DNA of 64,000 nt. It comes from Bifidobacterium miconis (GTDB lineage: Bacteria; Actinomycetota; Actinomycetes; Actinomycetales; Bifidobacteriaceae). The notes below the pieces were generated by a model, which was not told the DNA's origin, searched no databases, and saw nothing but the letters and a program-made list of their open reading frames with translations. Positions 34,807 through 43,334 of this stretch are shown piece after piece (within the stretch, counting starts at the first letter, position 1; every line of letters begins with the position of its first letter). The DNA is taken from positions 30,453 through 94,452 of the forward strand of contig NZ_JAHBBH010000008.1 of NCBI RefSeq assembly GCF_019331735.1, read 5' to 3'. The translations under genes were made by a program, and so were the position numbers.

Positions 34807-35271
34807 ATGACCGATTCGCAGATGGCGGCCGATCTCGACCTTGCGAAGTCCGCGCTGCTGGGCGACGATGCGCTCGGCTGCGTGGCCTGCCGCACCGACG
34901 AGGCGACCGGGCGGGCGACGACGCTGACCGGCACGGGCCGCGGCGTGCGACCGTTGCTGCAATGGCTGGCCGCCGGACAGCGGCTCGACGGATACGCCGC
35001 CGCTGACCGCGTGGTCGGCAAGGGCGCGGCGTTGCTGTACGCGAAGCTCGGCGCCGTGGCCGTGTACGCGCAGACGATGAGCGAGGCCGGATTGGCGACG
35101 CTGCGCGCGAACGGCATCGAGGCGGACTACGGCACGCTGGTGCCGATGATCCTGAACCGCGCGGGCGACGGCATGTGCCCGATCGAACGGTCGGTGGCCG
35201 GCATCGACGATCCTGCGGCCGCGGAGCCCGCCATCCGCGTGGCGGTCGCCAAACTGATGCGCGGCAAATGA
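34807..35271 (+). CDS. DUF1893 family protein
   Basis: A 154-residue protein with the DUF1893 pattern: GRGVRPLLQWLAAG, AAADRVVGKGAALLYAKLGA, VAVYAQTMSEAGLATLRANG, DYGTLVPMILNRAGDGMCPI and ERSV. A family member has been described as having a cytidine-deaminase-like fold; the PIERSV end with its Cys is the most conserved part. AAAGGAGACATCG precedes the ATG. It closes the DUF362 / S-component cluster. Function is unknown. Confidence 0.85.
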   Translation: MTDSQMAADLDLAKSALLGDDALGCVACRTDEATGRATTLTGTGRGVRPLLQWLAAGQRLDGYAAADRVVGKGAALLYAKLGAVAVYAQTMSEAGLATLRANGIEADYGTLVPMILNRAGDGMCPIERSVAGIDDPAAAEPAIRVAVAKLMRGK

Positions 35272-35290
35272 CGGCCGACGACAAGTGACG

Positions 35291-35319
35291 TCGACAATGT
35301 CCGTAAAGCGTCATAGAAT
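35291..35319 (+). promoter_or_regulatory. Promoter of rplS
   Basis: TCGACA (35291-35296) and TAGAAT (35314-35319) with a 17-base spacer. Transcription would begin near 35326. Confidence 0.6.
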
Positions 35320-35325
35320 TGGCGA

Positions 35326-35551
35326 TTGCTGTGTCGAAAGCCGGGTCGCCGCATAAGCCCGGTTTTCCGAAGGGTCCAGCCGGGCAGTCGCTCCGGCGGA
35401 TTGGCAGGCTTCCCGAGGGCAGACCCGAGGGATACCAAGAATCGGTCGCCCATCGCGGGCGGTCGGGCGCGGATGCCGCGTCCGTCACCGTGCAACACGC
35501 GAGGCAGACCCCTGACTGTGGCTGATATGCGGCAGCGACTAAGGAATGAAC
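35326..35551 (+). ncRNA. Long structured 5' leader of rplS, candidate L19 autoregulatory leader
   Basis: About 225 bases lie between the predicted start of transcription and the L19 ATG. It is rich in pairable segments (AGCCGGGTC...GCCCGGTTTTCC; TCCCGAGGGCAGACCCGAGGGA; GTCGCCCATCGCGGGCGGTC). A short open frame runs through it without a binding site and is probably not translated. Ribosomal protein leaders often bind their own product, but no known L19 leader motif could be checked. Confidence 0.35.
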
Positions 35552-35917
35552 ATGGCTAACGCTATCGACGCATTTGACGCCAAGCACCTCAAGCCGGCCG
35601 AGGAGATCCCGGCCTTCCGTCCCGGCGACACCGTCGACGTGAACGTGAAGATCAAGGAAGGCAACAACTCCCGTATCCAGACGTTCACCGGCGTGGTGAT
35701 CGCCCGTCACGGTGCCGGCGTGCACGAGACCTTCATCGTCCGCAAGATCAGCTTCGGCACGGGTGTCGAGCGCCGCTTCCCGGTGCACTCCCCGTCCATC
35801 GACTCCATCAAGCTGGTCCGTCGCGGCCGCGTTCGTCGCGCGAAGCTGTACTACCTGCGCTCCCTGCGCGGCAAGGCCGCTCGCATCGTCGAGCGTCGCG
35901 ACAACTCCGCCAAGTGA
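35552..35917 (+). CDS. rplS: 50S ribosomal protein L19
   Basis: A 121-residue ribosomal protein located at the 30S-50S interface. The core [60 protein letters not shown] and [20 protein letters not shown] is canonical. TAAGGAATGAAC precedes the ATG. It is followed by a terminator and then lepB-rnhB, the common actinobacterial order. Confidence 0.98.
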   Translation: MANAIDAFDAKHLKPAEEIPAFRPGDTVDVNVKIKEGNNSRIQTFTGVVIARHGAGVHETFIVRKISFGTGVERRFPVHSPSIDSIKLVRRGRVRRAKLYYLRSLRGKAARIVERRDNSAK

Positions 35918-35938
35918 GTTTCGCCTAGCGCATGAACG

Positions 35939-35969
35939 AACAGCCCGGACCGTCTGGTTCCGGGCTGTT
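35939..35969 (+). terminator. Terminator of rplS
   Basis: AACAGCCCGGA pairs with TCCGGGCTGTT across 9 bases, about 20 bases after the stop. The run of T is short. Confidence 0.75.
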
Positions 35970-36097
35970 CGCGTATTGTTCGCGTATTCGTCCCGTATGA
36001 TGGGATGCCGGATGAATCGTCGGATGCCGGAGCCCGGAGCCCGGAGCTCGGGCGTGCCCGGCGAACCGCCCGCGCCGGAATGGACAAGGAGTTGCAC

Positions 36098-36880
36098 ATG
36101 CAGTCGAACGACGAGGACCGGCATACGCTGATGGTCTCCGACCACGGGGTCAACCCGGAACCGCTGCCGTCGCGCGCCGAGTTCGAGGCAATGGCCGGCG
36201 GCGCGAACGGCGAGCCGAACAGCGCGCGGAACGGCGGCGCGCAGGGCGACGAAGACGGGCAGTCCGGCTGGCGCGATTTCCTGATCTGGTGCGGCGTGCC
36301 GGTGCTCGTCGTGCTGCTCGTGCGCATCCTGCTCATCGGCTGCTACGTCATCCCGTCCGGCTCCATGATGAACACGATCGAACCCGGCGACAAGGTCGTC
36401 ACCAGCAAGCTCACGCCGCGCGTCTTCGACCTGAAGCGCGGCGACGTCGTCGTGTTCAAGGATCCCGCCAACTGGCTGTCCGCCGAGTACAGCGGCAACT
36501 TGGGCGGCGACTATCTCATCAAGCGACTCATCGGCCTGCCCGGCGACGTGGTCGAATGCGAGGGCGCCGGCCAGCCGGTCAAGGTCAACGGCGTCGCCGT
36601 CGACGAAACCTCCTACCTGCGCCCCGGCGTCGAGCCGAGCGCGTTCCCGTTCCGCGTCGAGGTCACCGCCGGCCACGTGTTCGTGCTCGGCGACAACCGC
36701 GCGAATTCCGCCGACTCCCGCTACCATCAGGACGACGGCGACCACGGCCTCGTGCCGGTGGACGACGTGGTCGGCGTCGCCGTCGCGCGATACTGGCCGA
36801 TCGACCGCATCGGCCTGTTCGCCGACCATCGCGACGTGTTCGCCGACGTGCCGGACGGCAGCGAATCGCAGCAATCGTAA
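36098..36880 (+). CDS. lepB: Signal peptidase I
   Basis: A 260-residue membrane protease that removes signal peptides of secreted proteins. A polar N-terminal tail of about 58 residues is followed by one membrane segment (FLIWCGVPVLVVLLVRILLI). Catalytic Ser89 is in IPSGSMMNTI and the general base Lys142 in YLIKRLIGLPGD; the box GHVFVLGDNRANSADSRY is complete. AAGGAG lies 7 bases before the ATG at 36098; an in-frame ATG at 36080 lacks one. rnhB begins 13 bases after the stop. Confidence 0.96.
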   Translation: MQSNDEDRHTLMVSDHGVNPEPLPSRAEFEAMAGGANGEPNSARNGGAQGDEDGQSGWRDFLIWCGVPVLVVLLVRILLIGCYVIPSGSMMNTIEPGDKVVTSKLTPRVFDLKRGDVVVFKDPANWLSAEYSGNLGGDYLIKRLIGLPGDVVECEGAGQPVKVNGVAVDETSYLRPGVEPSAFPFRVEVTAGHVFVLGDNRANSADSRYHQDDGDHGLVPVDDVVGVAVARYWPIDRIGLFADHRDVFADVPDGSESQQS

Positions 36881-36893
36881 CGAAAGGACGGCC

Positions 36894-37610
36894 ATGTCGA
36901 TTCAGGAAATACCGACGCTGCGGCTGGAACGCGAGCTCGCCGACGGGGGAGCGGAGCTGATCGTTGGCTTCGACGAGGTCGGCCGCGGCTCGCTCGCCGG
37001 CCCGGTGATGGTCGGCGCGGCCATGATCCGCGCGCGCGACCTGCCGTCGCTCGACGTGCCCGACGGCGTGGCCGACTCGAAAATGCTCACCGAACGCCGG
37101 CGCGAGGCGATCTACGACGAACTCAAGTCATGGTGCGCCGCGTGGGCCGTCGGATCGGCCAGCAACGAGGAAATCGACGCATGGGGCATCTCCCATGCGC
37201 TCGGCGTCGCGGCCCTGCGCGCGCTCGCCGAAGCCGAACGCAAGCTGGGGCTCGCCGACGGCCCGATCGACGCGGGAGGAACCCAAGCCGTGCGCGTCGC
37301 CGGCATCCTCGACGGGCCGAACGACTACATCACCAAAACGCTCGACACCTTCGACGCGCCCGACGTGCCCGCCCCCGCACGCATCACCACGCTGGTCAAG
37401 GCCGACCGGCACTGCGCGACCGTCGCCACGGCGGCGGTCATCGCCAAGGTCACGCGCGACCGGCTCATGGTCGATCTCGCGAGGTCCCATCCCGAATGGG
37501 CCGCGTACGAATGGGAACACAACAAGGGCTACGGTTCGGCCGCGCATCGCGCCGCCATCGCCGAACTCGGGCCCACGCCGCTGCACCGCGTCAGCTGGAA
37601 GCTCACCTGA
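36894..37610 (+). CDS. rnhB: Ribonuclease HII
   Basis: A 238-residue enzyme that removes RNA from RNA-DNA hybrids and misinserted ribonucleotides. The first catalytic acids are in VGFDEVGRGSLAGPVMVGA, then VADSKMLTERRREAIYDEL; later ALVKADRHC-type and TAAVIAKVTRDRLMVDLA segments and KGYGSAAHRAAI complete the signature. AAAGGACGG precedes the ATG. Co-transcribed with lepB. Confidence 0.96.
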   Translation: MSIQEIPTLRLERELADGGAELIVGFDEVGRGSLAGPVMVGAAMIRARDLPSLDVPDGVADSKMLTERRREAIYDELKSWCAAWAVGSASNEEIDAWGISHALGVAALRALAEAERKLGLADGPIDAGGTQAVRVAGILDGPNDYITKTLDTFDAPDVPAPARITTLVKADRHCATVATAAVIAKVTRDRLMVDLARSHPEWAAYEWEHNKGYGSAAHRAAIAELGPTPLHRVSWKLT

Positions 37611-37665
37611 GAGTTCGCCTGAGCCGAAACGCAAACTTCCGCAATTTTCGCAATTTTCCGCGATT

Positions 37666-37679
37666 GTGAGCGTTCTCAC
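37666..37679. promoter_or_regulatory. Possible operator upstream of the ara LacI-type regulator
   Basis: GTGAGCGTTCTCAC is a dyad resembling the ara operator TGTGAGCGCTAACA. It lies 72 bases before the regulator start codon and suggests autoregulation. Confidence 0.4.
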
Positions 37680-37750
37680 CGTGTTGCGCCCGCGGACGCG
37701 GTAAGCTCGGAGACACCGATGCCGAAGCAGACATGCGGGGAGGTTTACGT

Positions 37751-38869
37751 ATGGCAGGCAAGCGCGGGGCGGGCAAGCGTCCATCCATGTTCGAAGTGGC
37801 CAAGCTGGCGGGGGTCAGCCATCAGACCGTATCCAGAGTCATCAACAATTCCCCCGACGTGTCGGACGCGACCCGTGCCAAGGTGCAGGCCGCGATCAAG
37901 CAGCTCGACTATCATCCCAGCAATTCCGCCCGTGCGCTCGCGTCGCGCCGGTCGCGCACCATCGGCCTGATCGCCGGCGGCCTGCGCTTCTTCGGCCCGA
38001 TCTCGGCGATCACGTCGATCGAAACGCTCGCCCGGCAGCACGGCCTGTTCATGTCGGTGATGATGGTGCACAGCGCCTCGTGCACGCAGGACGAATTCGA
38101 GGACCTGTGCGGCACGTTCAACGAGCAGAATGTCGACGCGTTCATCTTCCTGACCCCGACCGACGCCATGTTCGAGGCGGCCTGCCGCACGCGTGTGAGC
38201 CAGCCGCGCGTGTTCGTCACGTCCACGCACGGCTCGCTGAGCGTGAGCGAAGGCCTGCGGCTGATCCGCTCGCACGATCACGGCAAGGTGTCGATGGTCG
38301 GCATCGACCAGTGGGGCGCGATGGAGGAGGTCGTGCGTCTGCTCGGCGAGTACGGGCACCGCCGCGCGCTGTATTTCGCCGGACCGTCCGAATGGCGCGA
38401 CGCGGCGACGCGACTGGACGCGTGGGTGAAGCGGTCGCGCGAGAAGGCGATCAGTTCGGTCACAGTCCGTTGCGACACGTGGGATTCGTCCGAGGCGTAC
38501 GGCCGGATGAATCATCTGCTCGATTCGATCGGCCGCTCCGGCGGCGTGCTGCCGACGGTCGTCGTCGCCGCGAACGACGCGATGGCGGTCGGCGTGGCGC
38601 GCGCGCTGCACGAGCACGGCGTGCGCATTCCGCAGGACGTGAGTTTGGTCGGGTTCGACGACATGCCCGCGATGGACAACATGTATCCGCCGCTGACCAC
38701 GGTGCGGCCCGATTTCGAGCAGCTTGGCCGCGCGGCGATGCGCGAGGCGCTGCGGCTGCTGGGGGAGGGCGAGGGCGTGGCCCTGCCCGAGTCCGCGCAC
38801 GGTGTGGGGCTGATTCCGGCGTCGGTGATCAACCGCGCGTCGCTGGCGCCGGCCGCGCCGCGCCGCTGA
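37751..38869 (+). CDS. LacI-family transcriptional regulator, probable arabinose regulator
   Basis: A 372-residue regulator. The N-terminal helix-turn-helix is MFEVAKLAGVSHQTVSRVIN with the hinge helix YHPSNSARALASRRSRTIGL; the rest is a periplasmic-binding-protein-like sensor domain (TVVVAANDAMAVGVARALHE; VSLVGFDDMPAMDNMYPPLT). It stands directly before araBDA on the same strand with its own binding site (GGGGAGG). Candidate operators of the LacI kind (central CG dyad) lie in front of it, at the ara promoter and at the sugar porter at 50051. Bifidobacteria use LacI-type proteins for arabinose control, so the role is likely but not proven. Confidence 0.85.
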   Translation: MAGKRGAGKRPSMFEVAKLAGVSHQTVSRVINNSPDVSDATRAKVQAAIKQLDYHPSNSARALASRRSRTIGLIAGGLRFFGPISAITSIETLARQHGLFMSVMMVHSASCTQDEFEDLCGTFNEQNVDAFIFLTPTDAMFEAACRTRVSQPRVFVTSTHGSLSVSEGLRLIRSHDHGKVSMVGIDQWGAMEEVVRLLGEYGHRRALYFAGPSEWRDAATRLDAWVKRSREKAISSVTVRCDTWDSSEAYGRMNHLLDSIGRSGGVLPTVVVAANDAMAVGVARALHEHGVRIPQDVSLVGFDDMPAMDNMYPPLTTVRPDFEQLGRAAMREALRLLGEGEGVALPESAHGVGLIPASVINRASLAPAAPRR

Positions 38870-38951
38870 GGCCGGGCGGGCCGATCGGGGCTGGGTCGCG
38901 CCGGTCATAAGGCCGGTCGATATCCCGTTATCAATGCGAGACACGGCGAGC

Positions 38952-39005
38952 TTGTGCTCATCCGCTGACCTCGCTACAATGAAACCGTTGATGTGAGCGC
39001 TAACA
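38952..39005 (+). promoter_or_regulatory. Promoter and operator of the araBDA operon
   Basis: TTGTGC (38952-38957) and TACAAT (38975-38980) are 17 bases apart. Twelve bases after the -10 lies TGTGAGCGCTAACA (38992-39005), a near-perfect LacI-type palindrome placed to block initiation or elongation. GGATAGGAG follows as the araB binding site. Confidence 0.75.
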
Positions 39006-39065
39006 GTTCTCCGATGGAGTAGATGCGGCGCTTGGGAACTTCAGGTAAGGATAGGAGTCCGCACT

Positions 39066-40709
39066 ATGGCAGCAACCGTGAGCGACACCGAACAGATCGC
39101 CGGCATCGCCGAGAAGATCCGCGCCGGCAAGACCTCGCTCGGCATCGAATTCGGATCCACGCGCATCAAGGCCGTGCTGATCGACGACACGTATTCCACC
39201 ATCGCCTCCGGCGACTACAGCTGGGCCAGCCACCTCGAGGACGGCCTGTGGAGCTACTCGGTCGACGAAATCTGGAAGGGCCTGCAGTCCGCCTACGCCG
39301 CCATGGCCAACGACGTGCACACCGCCTACGGCGAAAAGCTCACCAAGATCGGCCACATCGGCTTCTCCGCCATGATGCACGGCTACCTCGCCTTCGACAA
39401 GGACGGCGAACTGCTCGTGCCGTTCCGCACCTGGCAGAACACCAACACGCACGAGGCCCACGAGAAGCTCTCCGAGCTGTTCCAGTACAACATCCCCGAA
39501 CGCTGGTCCATCGCGCATCTCTACCAGTGCGTGCTCAACAAGGAGGAGCACGTCTCCAAGGTCGCGTACTTCACCACGCTGGCCGGCTACGTGCACTGGA
39601 AGCTCACCGGCGAGAAGGTGCTCGGCATCGGCGACGCCTCCGGCATGTTCCCGATCGACCCGACCACCCACACCTACGAGCAGGCGTTCATCGAAAAGTT
39701 CGACGCGCTGCCCGAGGTCGCGGCCCAGCTGTGGAAGCTCGAAAACCTGCTGCCGACCCCGCTCGTCGCGGGCACCCCGGCCGGCAAGCTCACCGAGGCC
39801 GGCGCGCTGCTGCTCGACCCGACCGGCACCCTCAAGCCGGGCATCGTCCTCGCCCCGCCGGAAGGCGACGCGGGCACCGGCATGGTCGCCACCAACTCCG
39901 TGCGCGTGCGCACCGGCAACGTCTCCGCCGGCACCTCCATCTTCGCGATGGTCGTGCTCGAGCACAAGCTCAAGGCCCTGCACCCGGAAGTCGACCTCGT
40001 CACCACGCCGGCCGGCGACCTCGCGGGCATGAGCCATGCCAACAACTTCACCTCCGACCTCAACGCGTGGGTCGGCCTGTTCGGCCAGTTCGCGGCCGCG
40101 ATCGGCCAGCCGGTCGACGCCGGCACGCTGTACGGCACGCTGTTCCGCACCGCCATCTCCGACGACGCGGACGCCGACTGCGGCGGCCTGATCAACTACC
40201 CGTTCCGCTCCGGCGAATTCCTCGCCGGCCTCGAGGAGGGCCGCCCGCTCTTCGTGCGCAACCCCGAAGCCCGCATGAGCCTCGCGAACTTCATGCGCGC
40301 CCAGCTGTTCAGCGCGTTCAGCCCGGTCAAGATCGGCATGGACGTGATGACCAAGGACGAGCACGTCGAAATCGACTCCCTCGTCGGCCACGGCGGCATC
40401 TTCACCACCCCGAAGGTCGCGCAGAAGATCCTCGCCGCCGCGTTCGACACGCCGATCAAGGTCATGACCACCGCCGCCGAGGGCGGCGCCTGGGGCATGG
40501 CCGTGCTCGCCGACTACCTGTGGAACACCAACGAGGACCACACCAACCTCGCCGACTACCTCGACGGCCGCGTGTTCAAGGACGCGCAGTCCACCACCGA
40601 GACGCCGGACTCGTCCGACGTGGCCGGCTTCGAGCGCTTCTTCGAGCGCTTCGGCAAGGGCCTGCCCATCGAGAAGGCCGCCATCGCCGCGGTGCCGCTG
40701 GAAGGCTGA
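39066..40709 (+). CDS. araB: L-ribulokinase (FGGY family)
   Basis: A 547-residue sugar kinase that phosphorylates L-ribulose, the second step of arabinose use. It starts the actin-like fold with LGIEFGSTRIKAVLIDDTYS; GFSAMMHGYLAFDKDGELLV and RTWQNTNTHEA are in the sugar domain; GNVSAGTSIFAMVV and TAAEGGAWGMAVLADYLW are in the ATP domain. Its sequence is of the FGGY class more like xylulokinases than E. coli AraB, so the assignment as AraB depends on the araD and araA neighbours. High use of preferred codons suggests strong expression. Confidence 0.9.
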   Translation: MAATVSDTEQIAGIAEKIRAGKTSLGIEFGSTRIKAVLIDDTYSTIASGDYSWASHLEDGLWSYSVDEIWKGLQSAYAAMANDVHTAYGEKLTKIGHIGFSAMMHGYLAFDKDGELLVPFRTWQNTNTHEAHEKLSELFQYNIPERWSIAHLYQCVLNKEEHVSKVAYFTTLAGYVHWKLTGEKVLGIGDASGMFPIDPTTHTYEQAFIEKFDALPEVAAQLWKLENLLPTPLVAGTPAGKLTEAGALLLDPTGTLKPGIVLAPPEGDAGTGMVATNSVRVRTGNVSAGTSIFAMVVLEHKLKALHPEVDLVTTPAGDLAGMSHANNFTSDLNAWVGLFGQFAAAIGQPVDAGTLYGTLFRTAISDDADADCGGLINYPFRSGEFLAGLEEGRPLFVRNPEARMSLANFMRAQLFSAFSPVKIGMDVMTKDEHVEIDSLVGHGGIFTTPKVAQKILAAAFDTPIKVMTTAAEGGAWGMAVLADYLWNTNEDHTNLADYLDGRVFKDAQSTTETPDSSDVAGFERFFERFGKGLPIEKAAIAAVPLEG

Positions 40710-40761
40710 AATCGAATCGCGCCGCGCGCGATGCCGCGCTGGCAGGCGGTCTTCGACCGCG

Positions 40762-40812
40762 ACGCTCCCTCAGTCAGCCTGCGGCTGACAGCTCCCTCAG
40801 CCGAGGGCTCCG
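40762..40812. repeat. REP-like palindromic repeat, unit 5, between araB and araD
   Basis: CTCCCTCAGTCAGCCTGCGG, CTGACAGCTCCCTCAG and CCGAGGGCTC follow the family layout. It sits inside the ara operon and could modulate the ratio of araB to downstream messages. Confidence 0.7.
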
Positions 40813-40875
40813 CCAGCTTCACGAACGTAACAAACGCAACAAACGTCAACAAGCAATACCGAAAGGAAAACCATC

Positions 40876-41568
40876 ATGGCAACTCTGGCTGATTACGGTC
40901 CGGAAGTCCGCGCCGAAGTCAAGCAGGTGCGCGAGGTCGTCGCCACCCTGCACGAGCAGCTCATCAAGTGGAACCTCGTCGTGTGGACCGCGGGCAACGT
41001 CTCCCAGCGTCTGCACACCGCCGACCTCATGGTCATCAAGCCGTCCGGCGTGCGCTACGAGTATCTGACCCCGGGCTCCATGGTCGTGTGCGACCTCGAC
41101 GGCAACGTCGTCGACGGCACCGAGGCCCCGTCCTCCGACACCGCGTCCCACGCGTACATCTACCGCCACATGCCGAACGTCTACGGCGTCGTGCACACGC
41201 ACTCCACCTACGCCACCGCGTGGGCGGCCACCGGCCAGAACATCCCGTGCGGCCTGACCATGATGGGCGACGAGTTCGGCGGCCCGGTGCCGGTCGGCCC
41301 GTTCCGCCTCATCGGCTCCGAGGCCATCGGCGAGGGCGTCGTCGAGACGCTCAAGAAGTACCCGAAGTCCCCGGCCGTCCTCATGCAGAACCACGGCCCG
41401 TTCACCATCGGCAAGGACGCGGAGGCCGCCGTCAAGGCCGCCGCCATGACCGAGGAGGTCGCGCACACCATGTGGGCCGCCAAGCAGCTCGGCGACATCA
41501 TCGAGATCCCGCAGGCCGACATCGACAAGCTGAACGACCGCTACCAGAACGTCTACGGCCAGCACTGA
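40876..41568 (+). CDS. araD: L-ribulose-5-phosphate 4-epimerase
   Basis: A 230-residue class II aldolase-fold epimerase that yields D-xylulose 5-phosphate. Motifs: WTAGNVSQRLHTADLMVIKP, the SSDTASHAYIYRHMP segment, zinc-binding HTHSTYATAWAATGQ, and the third His in LMQNHGPFTIGKDAEAA. GAAAGGAAAACC precedes the ATG. It is the second gene of the ara operon. Confidence 0.96.
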   Translation: MATLADYGPEVRAEVKQVREVVATLHEQLIKWNLVVWTAGNVSQRLHTADLMVIKPSGVRYEYLTPGSMVVCDLDGNVVDGTEAPSSDTASHAYIYRHMPNVYGVVHTHSTYATAWAATGQNIPCGLTMMGDEFGGPVPVGPFRLIGSEAIGEGVVETLKKYPKSPAVLMQNHGPFTIGKDAEAAVKAAAMTEEVAHTMWAAKQLGDIIEIPQADIDKLNDRYQNVYGQH

Positions 41569-41662
41569 GATAACGGAGCGTCCTCGTCGTTGCTCCTCGG
41601 TCGCGGTACTCAGTACCGCTTCCCTCGATGCGCCTCGAGGCCGCACGCGTTATCTCAGCGCT
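41564..41662 (+). other. Structured spacer between araD and araA
   Basis: TGAGATAACG right at the araD stop is exactly complementary to CGTTATCTCA about 80 bases later, enclosing the palindrome GCGGTACTCAGTACCGC. The sequence CCAGCACTGAG occurs at both ends as a direct repeat. Confidence 0.6.
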
Positions 41663-41721
41663 GACTTCGCCAGCACTGAGCACACAAAATTTTTCACAAC
41701 GAAGTAACAAAGGAGCCAATC

Positions 41722-43239
41722 ATGGCAATGGAAAACCCCTTTGAGGGCAAGGAAATCTGGTTCGGCGTCGGCTCGCAGGACCTGTACGGCGAGGAAGCCC
41801 TTCGCCAGGTCGCCGCGCACTCCGCGGAAATGGTCGACTACCTGAACAAGACCGGCAAGATCCCGGCCAAGATCGTCCTCAAGCCGACCCTGAAGTCCTC
41901 CGACGGCGTCAAGCAGTTCATGGTCGAGGCCTCCGCCAACCCGAACGTCATCGGCGTCATCGCCTGGTGCCACACCTTCTCCCCGGCCAAGATGTGGATC
42001 CGCGGCCTCGAAGTGCTCACCAAGCCGCTGCTGCAGCTGGCCACCCAGCACCACAAGGAGATCCCGTGGGAGACCATCGACATGGACTTCATGAACCTGA
42101 ACCAGGCCGCCCACGGCGACCGTGAGTTCGGTTACATCGTCTCCCGCCTCGGCATCCCGCGCAAGATCGTCGTCGGCCACTACACCGACCCGGAGGTCGC
42201 CGAGAAGGTCGGCACCTGGGCCCGCGCCTGCGCCGGCTGGGACGCCTCCAACAACATGAAGGTCATGCGCTGGGGCGACAACATGCGCAACGTCGCCGTC
42301 ACCGAGGGCGACAAGACCGAAGCCGAGCGCGTGTTCGGCGCCTCCATCAACACCTGGGCCGTCAACGAGCTCGTCGCCGCGTACGACGCCGTCAAGGACG
42401 ATCAGGTCAAGGAGATCATCGAGGACTACAAGGCCAAGTACGACGTCGATCCGGCCCTGCTGGACGCCAAGTACGACTCCCTGTTCATCGCCGCCAAGGA
42501 AGAGGCAGCGATGGTCAACATGATGCGCGCCAACGGCTGCACCGCCGGCGTCGACAACTTCGAGGACCTCGGCGCCCTGCCGCAGCTGCCGGGCGTCGGC
42601 CCGCAGCGCTTCCCGTCCGAGTACGGCTGGGGCTTCTCCGCCGAAGGCGACTGGAAGACCGCCGTACTCGTGCGCATCGGTGCCGTGATGGGCTATGGCC
42701 TCGACGGCGGCGCCTCCCTCATGGAGGACTACTCCTACAACTTCACCGAGGGCAACGAGCTCGACATGGGTTCCCACATGCTCGAGGTCTCCCCGTCCAT
42801 CGGCACCATCGCCAAGCCGAAGCTGGAGATCCATCCGCTCGGCATCGGCGGCAAGGCCGACCCGGTGCGTCTGGTCTTCTCCGGCAAGCCGAAGAAGGAC
42901 GCCGTCGTGGTCTCCATGGCCGACGAGCGCGAGCGCTTCCGCCTGCTCATGGACGTGGTCGACGTCGTCGAGCCGCAGGGCTCCCTCAAGGAGCTGCCGT
43001 GCGCCCGCGCCGTCTGGAAGCCGCAGCCGAGCCTGAAGACCGCCGTCCAGTGCTGGATCACCGCCGGTGGCTCGCACCACACCTGCATGACCACCTCCGT
43101 CGGCCGTGAGGCTTGGGAGGACTTCGCCCGCATCGCCGGCGTGGAGCTCGCTGTCATCGACAAGGACACCACCGCCCGCCAGTTCGAGAAGGAACTGCAG
43201 CTGTCCGAGATGTACCATCGTCTCAACAACCAGCACTGA
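41722..43239 (+). CDS. araA: L-arabinose isomerase
   Basis: A 505-residue manganese-dependent enzyme that converts L-arabinose to L-ribulose. It starts KEIWFGVGSQDLYGEEALRQ; metal-site Glu residues lie in FIAAKEEAAMVNMMRANGC and YSYNFTEGNELDMGSHMLEV, and the conserved His residues in MLEVSPSIG...LEIHPLGIGGK and GGSHHTCMTTSV. The length matches the family (about 500). AAAGGAGCC precedes the ATG. The gene is last in the operon and ends at a strong terminator. Confidence 0.97.
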   Translation: MAMENPFEGKEIWFGVGSQDLYGEEALRQVAAHSAEMVDYLNKTGKIPAKIVLKPTLKSSDGVKQFMVEASANPNVIGVIAWCHTFSPAKMWIRGLEVLTKPLLQLATQHHKEIPWETIDMDFMNLNQAAHGDREFGYIVSRLGIPRKIVVGHYTDPEVAEKVGTWARACAGWDASNNMKVMRWGDNMRNVAVTEGDKTEAERVFGASINTWAVNELVAAYDAVKDDQVKEIIEDYKAKYDVDPALLDAKYDSLFIAAKEEAAMVNMMRANGCTAGVDNFEDLGALPQLPGVGPQRFPSEYGWGFSAEGDWKTAVLVRIGAVMGYGLDGGASLMEDYSYNFTEGNELDMGSHMLEVSPSIGTIAKPKLEIHPLGIGGKADPVRLVFSGKPKKDAVVVSMADERERFRLLMDVVDVVEPQGSLKELPCARAVWKPQPSLKTAVQCWITAGGSHHTCMTTSVGREAWEDFARIAGVELAVIDKDTTARQFEKELQLSEMYHRLNNQH

Positions 43240-43269
43240 TTACGATCGCCTGATCGCTGATCGGTAACA

Positions 43270-43304
43270 GAAAGGCCGCCCGACATCATGCCGGGCGGCC
43301 TTTC
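43270..43304. terminator. Bidirectional terminator between araA and the peptidase C26 gene
   Basis: GAAAGGCCGCCCG pairs with CGGGCGGCCTTTC across 9 bases. A-rich and T-rich ends on both sides suit termination of both convergent genes. Confidence 0.85.
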
Positions 43305-43334
43305 GCGTCATGGAAGACGCGGAAGAAGTCCTGA

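Noticed and set aside
35319..35525. Small protein in the rplS leader
   Set aside because: No binding site, no family, and the sequence is better explained as a structured leader.
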